Positions 1-6,800 of a stretch of DNA of 6,904 nucleotides are shown here, one piece after another. Below the pieces are notes generated by a model. The model ran no database searches, had not been told where the DNA came from, and worked only from the letters and a program-made list of their open reading frames with translations. The DNA is from an uncultured Prevotella sp. Lineage in GTDB: Bacteria > Bacteroidota > Bacteroidia > Bacteroidales > Bacteroidaceae. The stretch lies in the NCBI GenBank assembly GCA_934230685.1, contig CAKQFF010000102.1, forward strand, positions 1 through 6,904. Direction: 5' to 3'. Within the stretch, counting starts at the first letter, position 1, and each line of letters begins with the position of its first letter. The position numbers and the translations under genes were made by a program.

Positions 1-2108
1 GTGTAGAGCAGTTCGCGGAAGTCCTTGTCGGCCTGCACTAAGGCCTCTGAGTATTCGTAGGCATTCTGCGGATGCACATTGTCGTCGGCGATGCCGTGGC
101 AAAGGAGCAATGCGCCATGCAGCTTGGATGCACGCTCAATAGGGTTGGTGGCGTATCCGTCGGGATTCTCCTTCGGGGTGCGCATATAGCGCTCGGTGTA
201 TACTGAGTCGTAGAACTTCCAGTTGGTGGGAGGAGCGATTGACACACCGGCACGGAACACCTCGCGTCCCTCGCTCATACTCATCAATGTGTTGAATCCG
301 CCGAAGCTCCATCCCCAGATGCCGATGCGGTTCTTGTCGACGTAGGGCAGAGAGCCGAGATAGATGGCAGTCTCCACCTGGTCCTTCGACTCAAGGTCGC
401 CGAGCTTCAGATATGTGCATTTCTCAAACTCAGCACCTCTGCCGCCAGTTCCGCGTCCGTCCACGCAAACGAGGATGAATCCCTGCTGAGCGAGATAAGA
501 GTCGAATGCTCCGCCGTTGCCCATAGAGCCAGCGCTCCAAGAGTTGGTCACCTGCTGGCTGCCCGGACCGCTATACTGGTGCATGATAACCGGATACTTC
601 TTCGATGCGTCGAAGTTCTGCGGTTTCATCATCCATCCGTTGAGCTTCACGCCCTCCGAAGTGGTGAATGTGAACGGCTCGCGCTTGCAGAAGCCGTATT
701 CGTCGGCAAGCTTGCGCAGGTTCTTGTTGTCCTCAAGGGTAGAGATAACGCGTCCCTCGCGGTTGCGTGTTGTGAACACGTAAGGAGTGTTGTAGTCGCT
801 CCAAGTGTTGATGAAGTACTGGTAGTCGCCCGAGAACATGGCCGAGTTCCATCCCTCCTTATCAGAGAGTCGCTGTGTCTTGCCGTTCTTGTGGGTCACG
901 TACACCTGGCGGTCGGTAGCTCCGAGCGCCGCAGCCTGATAGTAAACGTCGCCCGTCTTGGCGTCGTAGCCATAAACGGCAGTAATGTCGTAGTTGCCGC
1001 CGATGGTGCGCTGCAACTGTCCGTTCATGGTGTAAACGTAGAGGTTCATGTAGCCTGAACGGTCGCTTGGCAGAAGGATGTTGTTGCCGATGAATCGGAT
1101 TTCCTCCATTGCGCTCTCTTGCACATACTTTTTGGCAGACTCCTTGATGATGAGCTGAGCCACGGTGCTGCGCGGGTTTACGCCATAAAGGCAGAGCTGG
1201 TCCTGATGGCGGTTCATGGTGTAAACCACGATCTTCGCAGGATCGTCAGTAGGCTTGATGCGCGGCATATATCCGTCCTCGTCGAGGGGCACCTGGAGCT
1301 TGTTTATCTTATGCGACTTGATGTCGTAGCTCCAAGCGCTCATGCGGCTGTTGTCCTCGCCTGCCTTAGGATATTTGTAGGAGTAGAAGCCGGGATAGTC
1401 GGCATACTCCTTGTTCTCGGGAGCCAATCCCTTGTACATCTGCAGCGAGTAGGTCTTCACCTTCGACTCGTCGTAGCGCAGCCAGCAGAGCATTGTGCCG
1501 TCGGCGTTGAAGGTGAGGGCGCGGTTGAATCCGAACTCCTCCTCGTTCACCCAGTCGGGCAGACCGTTGATCACCTCGTTGAACTTGCCGTCCTTGGTCA
1601 CCTGAATCTCGGCGTTGTCGTAGAGCAGCTTCACAAGGAAGATGTTATTGTCGCGCACGAAAGCCACCTGCAGTCCGTCGTTCGACCATGTAGGCACCTG
1701 CTGCGGACCTCCGTCGCTCAGCGGGTCGAGTCGGCGCGAAGCGATGTTGTAGATGTAGAACTCGGCCTTGTAGGAGCGGCGGTAGATCTTCTCGGTCTTG
1801 GTCTGGATAAGCATGCGCTTGCCGTCGGGCGAGAAGCTGTAGCTGTCGAAGTCGTTGATTTTCTTGCCGATGGTGTTGTCGGCGTCAAACAATACTCCCA
1901 CCTGCTTGCCCGTCTTGAACGAGTAGCTCACGATTTTCTTTCCCTCGATGCGGGCATAAGTGTCGGTGCCGCTGATAGGGTTCATTCCGTTCACCATTTT
2001 GGCTGAGAACTTAGAGCCGGTAATGTCGCGGATGGTGAGTTTCTCGCCAGCCGACATTGTTGTAGCAAACATAAGTAATGCTGTGAAAATAAATAAAAGA
2101 CGTTTCAT
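1..2108 (-). CDS. dpp4: Dipeptidyl peptidase IV (S9B serine exopeptidase), 3' end cut by window edge
   Basis: Exported serine peptidase that removes X-Pro (or X-Ala) dipeptides from peptide N-termini, feeding peptide uptake in the periplasm or at the surface. The start at 2108 gives a clean signal peptide (MKRLLFIFTALLMFATTMSA, cleavage near residue 20). The beta-propeller region carries the NEEEFG motif at about 188-193; these glutamates anchor the substrate amino terminus in DPP IV. The C-terminal hydrolase domain has GWSFGG with nucleophile Ser601, then FYDSVYTERYMRTPKEN, then GIADDNVH with catalytic Asp675 and Asn677. The acidic pair and ADDNVH separate it from prolyl tripeptidyl peptidase, which has a single Glu and IDPVV there. 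Only residues 1-702 lie inside the window. By family spacing (32 residues after the Asp) the catalytic His should be near residue 707, just outside, with roughly 35-40 residues missing in all. The frame is open throughout. A promoter of its own lies 40 bases upstream. Identity is very secure. Confidence 0.95.
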   Translation of the reverse strand, partial: MKRLLFIFTALLMFATTMSAGEKLTIRDITGSKFSAKMVNGMNPISGTDTYARIEGKKIVSYSFKTGKQVGVLFDADNTIGKKINDFDSYSFSPDGKRMLIQTKTEKIYRRSYKAEFYIYNIASRRLDPLSDGGPQQVPTWSNDGLQVAFVRDNNIFLVKLLYDNAEIQVTKDGKFNEVINGLPDWVNEEEFGFNRALTFNADGTMLCWLRYDESKVKTYSLQMYKGLAPENKEYADYPGFYSYKYPKAGEDNSRMSAWSYDIKSHKINKLQVPLDEDGYMPRIKPTDDPAKIVVYTMNRHQDQLCLYGVNPRSTVAQLIIKESAKKYVQESAMEEIRFIGNNILLPSDRSGYMNLYVYTMNGQLQRTIGGNYDITAVYGYDAKTGDVYYQAAALGATDRQVYVTHKNGKTQRLSDKEGWNSAMFSGDYQYFINTWSDYNTPYVFTTRNREGRVISTLEDNKNLRKLADEYGFCKREPFTFTTSEGVKLNGWMMKPQNFDASKKYPVIMHQYSGPGSQQVTNSWSAGSMGNGGAFDSYLAQQGFILVCVDGRGTGGRGAEFEKCTYLKLGDLESKDQVETAIYLGSLPYVDKNRIGIWGWSFGGFNTLMSMSEGREVFRAGVSIAPPTNWKFYDSVYTERYMRTPKENPDGYATNPIERASKLHGALLLCHGIADDNVHPQNAYEYSEALVQADKDFRELLY

Positions 2109-2147
2109 TATATAACTTATATTGTTTTAGTTTCGATAAATTCTTTG

Positions 2148-2179
2148 CAAAGTTAAGCAAATCGTGGCATTGTCACAAA
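2148..2179 (-). promoter_or_regulatory. Bacteroidota-type promoter for DPP IV
   Basis: On the minus strand TAACTTTG (2148-2155) fits the Bacteroidota -7 consensus TAnnTTTG. TTTG (2176-2179) fits the -33 element, with a 20-base spacer. Transcription would start near 2142, leaving a leader of about 35 bases before the ATG at 2108. This is the best-formed promoter in the window. It suggests DPP IV is transcribed independently of the MgtC-family gene 94 bases upstream, though read-through is possible because no clear terminator lies between them. Confidence 0.7.
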
Positions 2180-2202
2180 TCTTTCACCTTATTTATTGAA
2201 GT

Positions 2203-2862
2203 TTATCCCTCAGCCGCCGATAGTCTCACGTCCTGGAACTCGTTGAGATATTCAATCATGCGGTTGTTGTTCTCCGTGCCGCGCTTCATCTTTAGCTGAA
2301 TGTTGGCCTCGATGTATTCGCTGTTGGGCATGTGTCGGTCGCGCAGCTCATACGACTGCACCTCCATGCCCTCATGGCGTATCTTCTTGATAAACGCCCA
2401 CACGCTGTCCTTGTCGGGAGCCGAGAACGAAAGCTCGATAGTCGTAACTCCGTGTCGCGGAATGAGTGCGTGTAGCACTTCCAAGCCCAATAGCACCATG
2501 AACGTGGTTATCATGGCAGCCATATACATGCCCGTGCCGCACGCCAATCCGATGGCAGCCGTAACCCACAGTCCAGCCGCCGTGGTGAGTCCGCGCACCA
2601 CGTTCTTCTGGAAGATGATGGTTCCTGCTCCGAGGAATCCGATGCCCGACACCACTTGTGCCGCCACTCGCGACGAGTCCTTCAGGTCGACCCCGAAACC
2701 GTATTGCGACACAATGCAAAACAGCGCGCTGCCCAATGCCACGAGAAAATGGGTGCGGAATCCCGCCTCCTTCACTCTGTACTCACGTTCTATGCCAATC
2801 GCCCCGCCAAGCAGCAGTGCGAATCCTAAGCGAATGGCCAAATCCCAGTAGTTTGTTTCCAT
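2203..2862 (-). CDS. MgtC/SapB-family inner-membrane protein with C-terminal ACT-like domain
   Basis: The 219-residue protein has about five hydrophobic segments (roughly 7-25, 36-54, 66-84, 94-111, 113-133) and a soluble tail (about 138-215). Family hallmarks are clear: GGAIGIERE at 19-27, AGFRTHFLVALGSALF at 33-48, RVAAQVVSGIGFLGAGTI at 65-82 and VRGLTTAAGLWVTAAIGLACG at 89-109. The tail resembles the ACT-like domain of long MgtC proteins. In Salmonella, MgtC supports growth in low magnesium and inside macrophages and affects F-type ATP synthase; most family members in commensals are uncharacterised, so the role here is unknown (membrane homeostasis is a guess). The gene begins 28 bases after the secreted hydrolase stops, on the same strand, so the two are probably co-transcribed; I see no promoter in that gap. 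Family assignment is strong, function is not. Confidence 0.9.
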   Translation of the reverse strand: METNYWDLAIRLGFALLLGGAIGIEREYRVKEAGFRTHFLVALGSALFCIVSQYGFGVDLKDSSRVAAQVVSGIGFLGAGTIIFQKNVVRGLTTAAGLWVTAAIGLACGTGMYMAAMITTFMVLLGLEVLHALIPRHGVTTIELSFSAPDKDSVWAFIKKIRHEGMEVQSYELRDRHMPNSEYIEANIQLKMKRGTENNNRMIEYLNEFQDVRLSAAEG

Positions 2863-2890
2863 ATAGATTTTCTTTTTGTAAGATTATCAA

Positions 2891-3754
2891 TCAATATTCA
2901 TCGTCCTCTTTTATCGATTTCTCGAAAATAATCTCCGGACTCGGCATACCTTTCTTCATGTCGTTGTAGGCCTTTGTCAGGTCGGAATTGTCGATGGTTA
3001 TGTCGGGCCTTACGGGTCGTCCGGGCTGGGCCAGATTGTGCGAGAAGAGCCATTCGTAGGTCTTGCGCATATAGAGGATGCGGGCCAAAGCCCCGTGCGA
3101 CGCTCCTTGGAGCCAGTCGAAGCGCAGTCGGCTGTCGTTGCCCTCCTCCTGCAGTTCGTTCACCACCGATTGCGACTGCTTCACCGACACCGCTCTGTCG
3201 GCCGTGCCGTGAATGATCCATAGCGGCAGCTTGCCCAGCCCGCTCTTGTCCTTGGCAGAGCATCCTCCGCACAGAGCCATTGCCGCAGCAATCTTTTCGG
3301 GATAGGCGGCTGCAAAGTCCATTGTGCCGTAGCCTCCGAGCGACATTCCCAGCACATACACGCGGGTGGAGTCCATGGCATAGTTGTGCTTGGTCCACTC
3401 CAGTATGTCGTTCAGCTTGTCGGGATTCCACGCTCCTCCAGGATTTTGCGGCACAATCACGAGAGCGTCGATCTGTCGACCCCTCACGATGGCGTCGAGC
3501 GGACCATAACGCCGCGAGCGGTTGATGTCCTTGGAACAAAGGCTCGCGCCGTGGAGGAACATGATGACGGGTGTCGACTCAAGCGAATAATAGTAGTCGG
3601 TGGGCGTGTAAACCCAGAAGTCGTAGCCGCCTGGTATCTCCCCCTTCACGGGGCGTAGAAAGTCGTATTGTGCAAATGCCGTCATGCTGCACATTGGCAG
3701 CAGAAGCATGACGGCACAGAATATTTTCAGAAATAGTGTTTTCATATTTTGCAT
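2891..3754 (-). CDS. Secreted alpha/beta-hydrolase (putative esterase/peptidase, COG4099-like)
   Basis: The 287-residue protein has an N-terminal signal peptide, with likely signal peptidase I cleavage after AFA (residue 28). The chain then shows an alpha/beta-hydrolase: oxyanion-hole HGA at 68-70, nucleophile elbow GMSLGG with Ser138, Asp186 in HGTADRAV and His220 in ASHGAL, giving a full Ser-Asp-His triad in canonical order. The pattern GYGTMDFAAAYPEKIAAAMALCGG resembles the predicted-peptidase/esterase group near polyhydroxybutyrate depolymerases and feruloyl esterases. The substrate cannot be read from sequence; acyl or feruloyl groups on dietary glycans, or peptides, are possible. Residues after 245 form a hydrophilic tail ending in an acidic stretch (KEDDEY). 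The start at 3754 could instead be Met4 (3745), which gives a more typical signal peptide beginning MKTLF. Cys22 is not in a good lipobox, so a lipoprotein is less likely. It is probably the first gene of a pair with the MgtC-family gene. Confidence 0.88.
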   Translation of the reverse strand: MQNMKTLFLKIFCAVMLLLPMCSMTAFAQYDFLRPVKGEIPGGYDFWVYTPTDYYYSLESTPVIMFLHGASLCSKDINRSRRYGPLDAIVRGRQIDALVIVPQNPGGAWNPDKLNDILEWTKHNYAMDSTRVYVLGMSLGGYGTMDFAAAYPEKIAAAMALCGGCSAKDKSGLGKLPLWIIHGTADRAVSVKQSQSVVNELQEEGNDSRLRFDWLQGASHGALARILYMRKTYEWLFSHNLAQPGRPVRPDITIDNSDLTKAYNDMKKGMPSPEIIFEKSIKEDDEY

Positions 3755-3759
3755 GTAAT

Positions 3760-3780
3760 TAATGGTTTAATAATGGTTTA
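3760..3780. repeat. Two tandem copies of TAATGGTTTA
   Basis: TAATGGTTTA occurs at 3760-3769 and again at 3771-3780, an 11-base period, immediately upstream of the hydrolase start. It lies between the predicted -7 box and the ATG, so it falls in the leader or start-site region. An 11-base period places both copies on about the same face of the helix. This could be a protein-binding site, or simple A/T-rich duplication. Confidence 0.5.
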
Positions 3781-3784
3781 CATG

Positions 3785-3816
3785 CAAAACTACACTAAAA
3801 AGTTGTAACAACCAAG
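3785..3816 (-). promoter_or_regulatory. Candidate promoter for hydrolase-MgtC transcript
   Basis: On the minus strand TAGTTTTG (3785-3792) matches TAnnTTTG, with CTTG (3813-3816) 20 bases upstream as a -33 element. The predicted start is near 3779, about 25 bases before the ATG at 3754. A perfect 11-base palindrome, GTTGTAACAAC (3802-3812), fills part of the spacer and could be an operator. Confidence 0.6.
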
Positions 3817-3837
3817 TTATTTAAACATATGTAACAT

Positions 3838-3866
3838 AAAAAAAGGTTCCATCTATCCACCCCCTT
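3838..3866 (-). terminator. Possible weak terminator after PAP2 gene
   Basis: Right after the PAP2 stop codon, the minus strand reads a G-rich run, then CC followed by seven T (3838-3844). AAGG at the stop codon can pair with CCTT, but the stem is only about 4 base pairs with a long loop. The T-run supports termination; the stem is poor. Confidence 0.3.
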
Positions 3867-4449
3867 AATGTTTAATAAATCTCAGGGCAAAGTTGTTGTA
3901 GACATAGTAGACGATGAAGCCATAGATGCATCCGATGATGGCTCCCACAAACAGGTCGCCGAAGAAATGCACTCCGAGATAAATGCGCGAGTAGCACACG
4001 CAGAGGGCGAGCAGAAACAGAGCCACCGTCACCCAACTGCGTTTCAGCAGCAGCGCCACAAACGTCACAGCCCCGAACGAGTTGGCGGCATGGCTTGAGG
4101 CAAATCCGTATTGTCCGCCACGGTAGCCGTTGACATAATGCAGCAGGTTCTCCACACCTGGCGTGTGCGACGGTCGCAGACGCGCAAAGTAGGGCTTCAT
4201 CAGTGCCGACGTGGTCTGGTCGCAGAGCGTGATGAGCACGACGAGGGCAATCACCACAAAGATGGTCTGCTTGCGTGTGTTCTTGTTGCGGTAGAGGTGG
4301 AAGATGAGGGCAAGAGCCGGCAGCACCCACAACAGTCTTGACGTGAACACGAGCCAAATGTTGTCTACGAGCGGTCCGCCGTCGAAGTTGAGCAAAACCG
4401 TGAGATGGTGGTCTAACGAGTTGAGTTGGTTGATGATATTATCAGTCAT
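3865..4449 (-). CDS. PAP2-family membrane phosphatase
   Basis: Integral membrane lipid phosphatase of 194 residues from the chosen start (MTDNIINQ). The three PAP2 signatures are intact: KX6RP (KPYFARLRP, K85, R92, P93), the SGH-type motif as ASSHA (S118, H120), and SRX5HX3D (SRIYLGVHFFGD, R155, H161, D165). His161 is the expected nucleophile and His120 the acid. Hydrophobic helices surround the motifs. Family members include undecaprenyl-diphosphate phosphatases, phosphatidylglycerophosphate phosphatases and lipid A 1- or 4'-phosphatases (LpxE/LpxF); sequence alone does not choose between them. The frame is open upstream to an ATG at 4518, but those 23 residues (MRKYEYHLNIFITFAAELKIKLT) overlap a good -7 box at 4476-4483, so the start at 4449 is preferred. 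It is transcribed divergently from the LtaS-like gene. Confidence 0.92.
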   Translation of the reverse strand: MTDNIINQLNSLDHHLTVLLNFDGGPLVDNIWLVFTSRLLWVLPALALIFHLYRNKNTRKQTIFVVIALVVLITLCDQTTSALMKPYFARLRPSHTPGVENLLHYVNGYRGGQYGFASSHAANSFGAVTFVALLLKRSWVTVALFLLALCVCYSRIYLGVHFFGDLFVGAIIGCIYGFIVYYVYNNFALRFIKH

Positions 4450-4701
4450 TGTTAGTTTGATTTTCAATTCGGCTGCAAAGGTAATGAAAATATTCAAGTG
4501 GTATTCATATTTTCTCAAAAAGAGTCTTGATTGTCGCTATTTCTTTTTACTTTTGTCGCCAATTACGTGGAATTTAGTAAATTTCCCCCACAAAATAATT
4601 TTGCAAGCTTATAGGAGCATAAGAAGTACATCCCACTTTTTGGCTGCTTAGCTTCTGATCTTGCGATAGCTCAGTAAATAATAAAAATAAAGAAATAATA
4701 A
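4450..4701. promoter_or_regulatory. Divergent control region between PAP2 and LtaS-like genes
   Basis: This 252-base stretch is A/T-rich and has no convincing gene. Minus-strand signals are described for the PAP2 gene. For the plus strand there are two candidate -7 boxes: TACTTTTG at 4548-4555, with TTG at 4527-4529 (18-base spacer), and TAATTTTG at 4596-4603 without a good TTG. Either gives the LtaS-like gene a leader of roughly 90-145 bases, long enough for leader regulation, but I see no recognised riboswitch. The last 25 bases before the ATG are almost all A and T, typical of Bacteroidota translation starts. Confidence 0.5.
4476..4483 (-). promoter_or_regulatory. -7 promoter box for PAP2 gene
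   Basis: TACCTTTG on the minus strand matches TAnnTTTG. No TTG lies at the usual 19-21 base distance, so the -33 element is weak or absent. Transcription would begin near 4470, downstream of the upstream ATG at 4518, which supports translation from the ATG at 4449. Confidence 0.5.
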
Positions 4702-6543
4702 ATGTTGAATAGATTAAAGTATCTCTTGTCGTGCTTCCTCGCGATATTTGCTTATTTCCTCGTTCAGAAGCCAGTCTTCATGCTGTGCAACGCCTCCAAG
4801 TCGTATGCCCTTACCGACTATCTCGCAGTCATGTGGCACGGTTCGTCGCTCGATGCCACCACCGCCGGCTATCTCACGATAGTGCCGTTCTTGCTCGCCT
4901 TGGTGTCGGTGTGGTATGGCAAGCTGCCCTTGCGCCGCATCCTTACACCTTATTATATAGTGGCCATGCTTCTTGTCAGCATGATATTCGTGGGCGACTT
5001 CTCCCTCTTCTCGTTCTGGGAGAGCAAGCTCGACGCCTCCATATTCATCTATATCGACTCGCCCAAGAACGCCATGGCAAGCGTCTCCACATTGTATGTG
5101 GTGGGCAGAGTGCTGCTCATCGTAGTGCTCACAGCCCTCATGTCGCTGCTTCTGAGGTGGCTCACGCCCAAGACGTTAGGCAGCATTGGTTCCATGCGCA
5201 GCCGTGTCGTTTCCACCGTGCTTGCCGTGCCCGTAGGCGCATTGCTGTTTGTGGTGATACGTGGCGGAGTGAGAGTGTCCACCCAGAATGTGGGCAGCGC
5301 CTATTTCAGCAACGACCAGTTTCTCAATCTCTCAGCCATCAACCCCGCCTTCAACCTCCTTGCGAGCATGGGTCAGCAGTCGAAGTACGAGGACGAGTTC
5401 AACTTCTACGACGAGCCGCAGCGTGCTTCCATGATGCAGGGTCTCTATCCCAAGGCCGACACCGACACCCCCGTCTTGCTCAAGACCCGCCGCCCCAACG
5501 TGCTCGTCATCCTGCTTGAGAGCTTCGGCGCAACCATGGTCGATTGTCTTGGTGGCGAGAAAGGCGTGTCGCCCAATCTCGACGCTCTTGCCCGTGAGGG
5601 CGTGTTCTTCAGCAATGCCTATGCCAGCAGTTTCCGCACCGACCGTGGCATGGTGTGCACTTTCAGCGCCTTCCCCGGACTGCCCACGCTCTCCATCATG
5701 AAGGTGGCAAATCTCTCGCGCCACATGCCCAACATCGCTGCCTCGCTCTCTCGCCAGGGCTACACCACCGACTTCCTCTATGGCGGCGACATCAACTTCA
5801 CCAATATGCGTGGCTATCTCATGGCAGGCGGTTTCGAGCAGTTGGCCTCGCAGGACGACTTCTCCATGTCCGACCGCAACTACAGCAAGTGGGGTGTTCA
5901 CGACGGCATCACGTTTCCCCGCCTCTTCGAGATGCTCCAGTCGCGTGAGAACCAGCAGAAGCCTTGGTTCACCACCTTCCTCACGCTCAGCAGCCATGAG
6001 CCGTTTGAGGTGCCGTTCCGCAAGTTCAGCGACGACCACTTCAACGCCTTTGCCTACACCGACCATTGCCTGGGCGAGTTCATCAGCCGCTTCCGCAAGA
6101 CCAAGGCGTGGGACAACACCCTCATTGTGCTCCTGCCCGACCACGGCATCCCCTATCCCAAGCAGGGCGAGCGTTTCGGTCCGCGCTATTTCCACATCCC
6201 CATCATCTTTGCCGGAGGTGCCGTCAAGGGTCATGTTTCGGTGGATAAGATCGTGAGCCAGACCGACCTTGCCGCCACTCTGCTTGCCCAGCTTGGCTTG
6301 AGCCATGCCGACTTCCCCTTCAGCCGCAATGTGCTAAGCAGCAGCTACACCCGTCCCTTCGCCTTCTATTCCTTTGGCAATGGCTTCGGCATGGTCGACA
6401 GCACCGGAGTGAGTGTCTACGACAATGCCTCCAACCGTGTGTTCTATAGCGAGCGTCCTGAGGGCGACAATGCCCGTGTGGCACGTGGCAAGGCGATATT
6501 GCAGACGCTGTATGACAGAGTGGGGGAGATAAATCGCAAGTGA
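4702..6543 (+). CDS. LtaS/MdoB-like membrane phosphoglycerol (or related) transferase, sulfatase fold
   Basis: The 613-residue protein has about five N-terminal transmembrane helices (near 7-27, 55-72, 83-103, 131-152, 168-187), then a large domain outside the inner membrane. That domain has the LtaS/alkaline-phosphatase arrangement: PNVLVILLESFGA with metal ligand Glu273; RTDRG with Thr313 where the LtaS nucleophile lies; SSHEPF with His432; and PDHG with Asp480 and His481. All positions needed for metal-dependent transfer are present, so it should be active. LtaS polymerises glycerol phosphate from phosphatidylglycerol in Firmicutes; Gram-negative relatives (MdoB/OpgB) decorate periplasmic glucans, and more distant ones add phosphoethanolamine. 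A Bacteroidales host should lack lipoteichoic acid, so the acceptor is unknown. Length and topology fit LtaS (about 650 residues). The ATG at 4702 follows an A/T-rich leader and opens directly into a basic, hydrophobic membrane segment. It is transcribed alone, divergent from the PAP2 gene. Confidence 0.9.
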   Translation: MLNRLKYLLSCFLAIFAYFLVQKPVFMLCNASKSYALTDYLAVMWHGSSLDATTAGYLTIVPFLLALVSVWYGKLPLRRILTPYYIVAMLLVSMIFVGDFSLFSFWESKLDASIFIYIDSPKNAMASVSTLYVVGRVLLIVVLTALMSLLLRWLTPKTLGSIGSMRSRVVSTVLAVPVGALLFVVIRGGVRVSTQNVGSAYFSNDQFLNLSAINPAFNLLASMGQQSKYEDEFNFYDEPQRASMMQGLYPKADTDTPVLLKTRRPNVLVILLESFGATMVDCLGGEKGVSPNLDALAREGVFFSNAYASSFRTDRGMVCTFSAFPGLPTLSIMKVANLSRHMPNIAASLSRQGYTTDFLYGGDINFTNMRGYLMAGGFEQLASQDDFSMSDRNYSKWGVHDGITFPRLFEMLQSRENQQKPWFTTFLTLSSHEPFEVPFRKFSDDHFNAFAYTDHCLGEFISRFRKTKAWDNTLIVLLPDHGIPYPKQGERFGPRYFHIPIIFAGGAVKGHVSVDKIVSQTDLAATLLAQLGLSHADFPFSRNVLSSSYTRPFAFYSFGNGFGMVDSTGVSVYDNASNRVFYSERPEGDNARVARGKAILQTLYDRVGEINRK

Positions 6544-6565
6544 TAATATGCTCATAATGCTTTAT

Positions 6566-6599
6566 TTTTTTCCTGTCCAGAGAAAAATTTTTTCCTGTC
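6566..6599. repeat. Direct repeat TTTTTTCCTGTC, two copies
   Basis: An identical 12-base word lies at 6566-6577 and 6588-6599, a 22-base period (two helical turns), just after the LtaS-like stop codon. An inverted relative of the second copy's left part (GGAAAAAATTTT) occurs at 6686-6697. Confidence 0.6.
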
Positions 6600-6634
6600 G
6601 AGGGAGTTAATTTTTAGGTTTTGTTGAACGCTTG

Positions 6635-6664
6635 CAAAGTTACGAAATGCCGCTCATAGGGCAA
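6635..6664 (-). promoter_or_regulatory. Minus-strand promoter pattern facing the LtaS-like gene 3' end
   Basis: TAACTTTG (6635-6642, minus strand) is the same -7 octamer as the DPP IV promoter, and TTG (6662-6664) lies 19 bases upstream. Transcription would start near 6628 and run into the 3' end of the LtaS-like gene as antisense RNA. No real minus-strand gene lies downstream, so this would drive an antisense or small RNA, or be a relic. Confidence 0.45.
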
Positions 6665-6800
6665 TGGATTTGGCATAAAAAACCTGGAAAAAATTTTGGC
6701 TCGTCGGGATGTGGAGTTCATAGGTCTGCAATCTCATTTGCAAAGGCACAGACTCGATATTGTCAATAAGTCATAGTCAAATTGTCATAATAAAAAGAGA

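Noticed and set aside
579..1058. Plus-strand open frame of 159 codons
   Set aside because: Antisense to the DPP IV propeller and hydrolase region, with no recognisable motif.
1119..2006. Long plus-strand open frame of 295 codons
   Set aside because: It lies wholly antisense to DPP IV, whose motifs and signal peptide are unmistakable. Its translation is rich in V, H, L and A without family features, typical of a codon-bias shadow.
2898..3539. Minus-strand frame of 213 codons overlapping the hydrolase
   Set aside because: Out-of-frame shadow of the hydrolase; the real frame carries the signal peptide and catalytic triad.
4519..4701. tRNA or riboswitch in the LtaS-like leader
   Set aside because: No cloverleaf arms or recognised aptamer core could be traced by eye.
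4731..5519. Plus-strand open frame of 262 codons in another frame
   Set aside because: Overlaps the LtaS-like gene out of frame and is rich in R, H and A without domain features.
5332..6306. Long minus-strand open frame of 324 codons
   Set aside because: Antisense to the catalytic domain of the LtaS-like gene; the product is a low-complexity mix of H, E, G, V and A, as expected from the complement of a biased gene.
6334..6555. Minus-strand frame of 73 codons downstream of the antisense promoter pattern
   Set aside because: Considered because of the promoter pattern, but almost all of it is antisense to the LtaS-like C-terminus and the peptide has no family feature.
6544..6571. Intrinsic terminator for the LtaS-like gene
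   Set aside because: There is a T-run at 6565-6571 but no convincing G/C stem before it.
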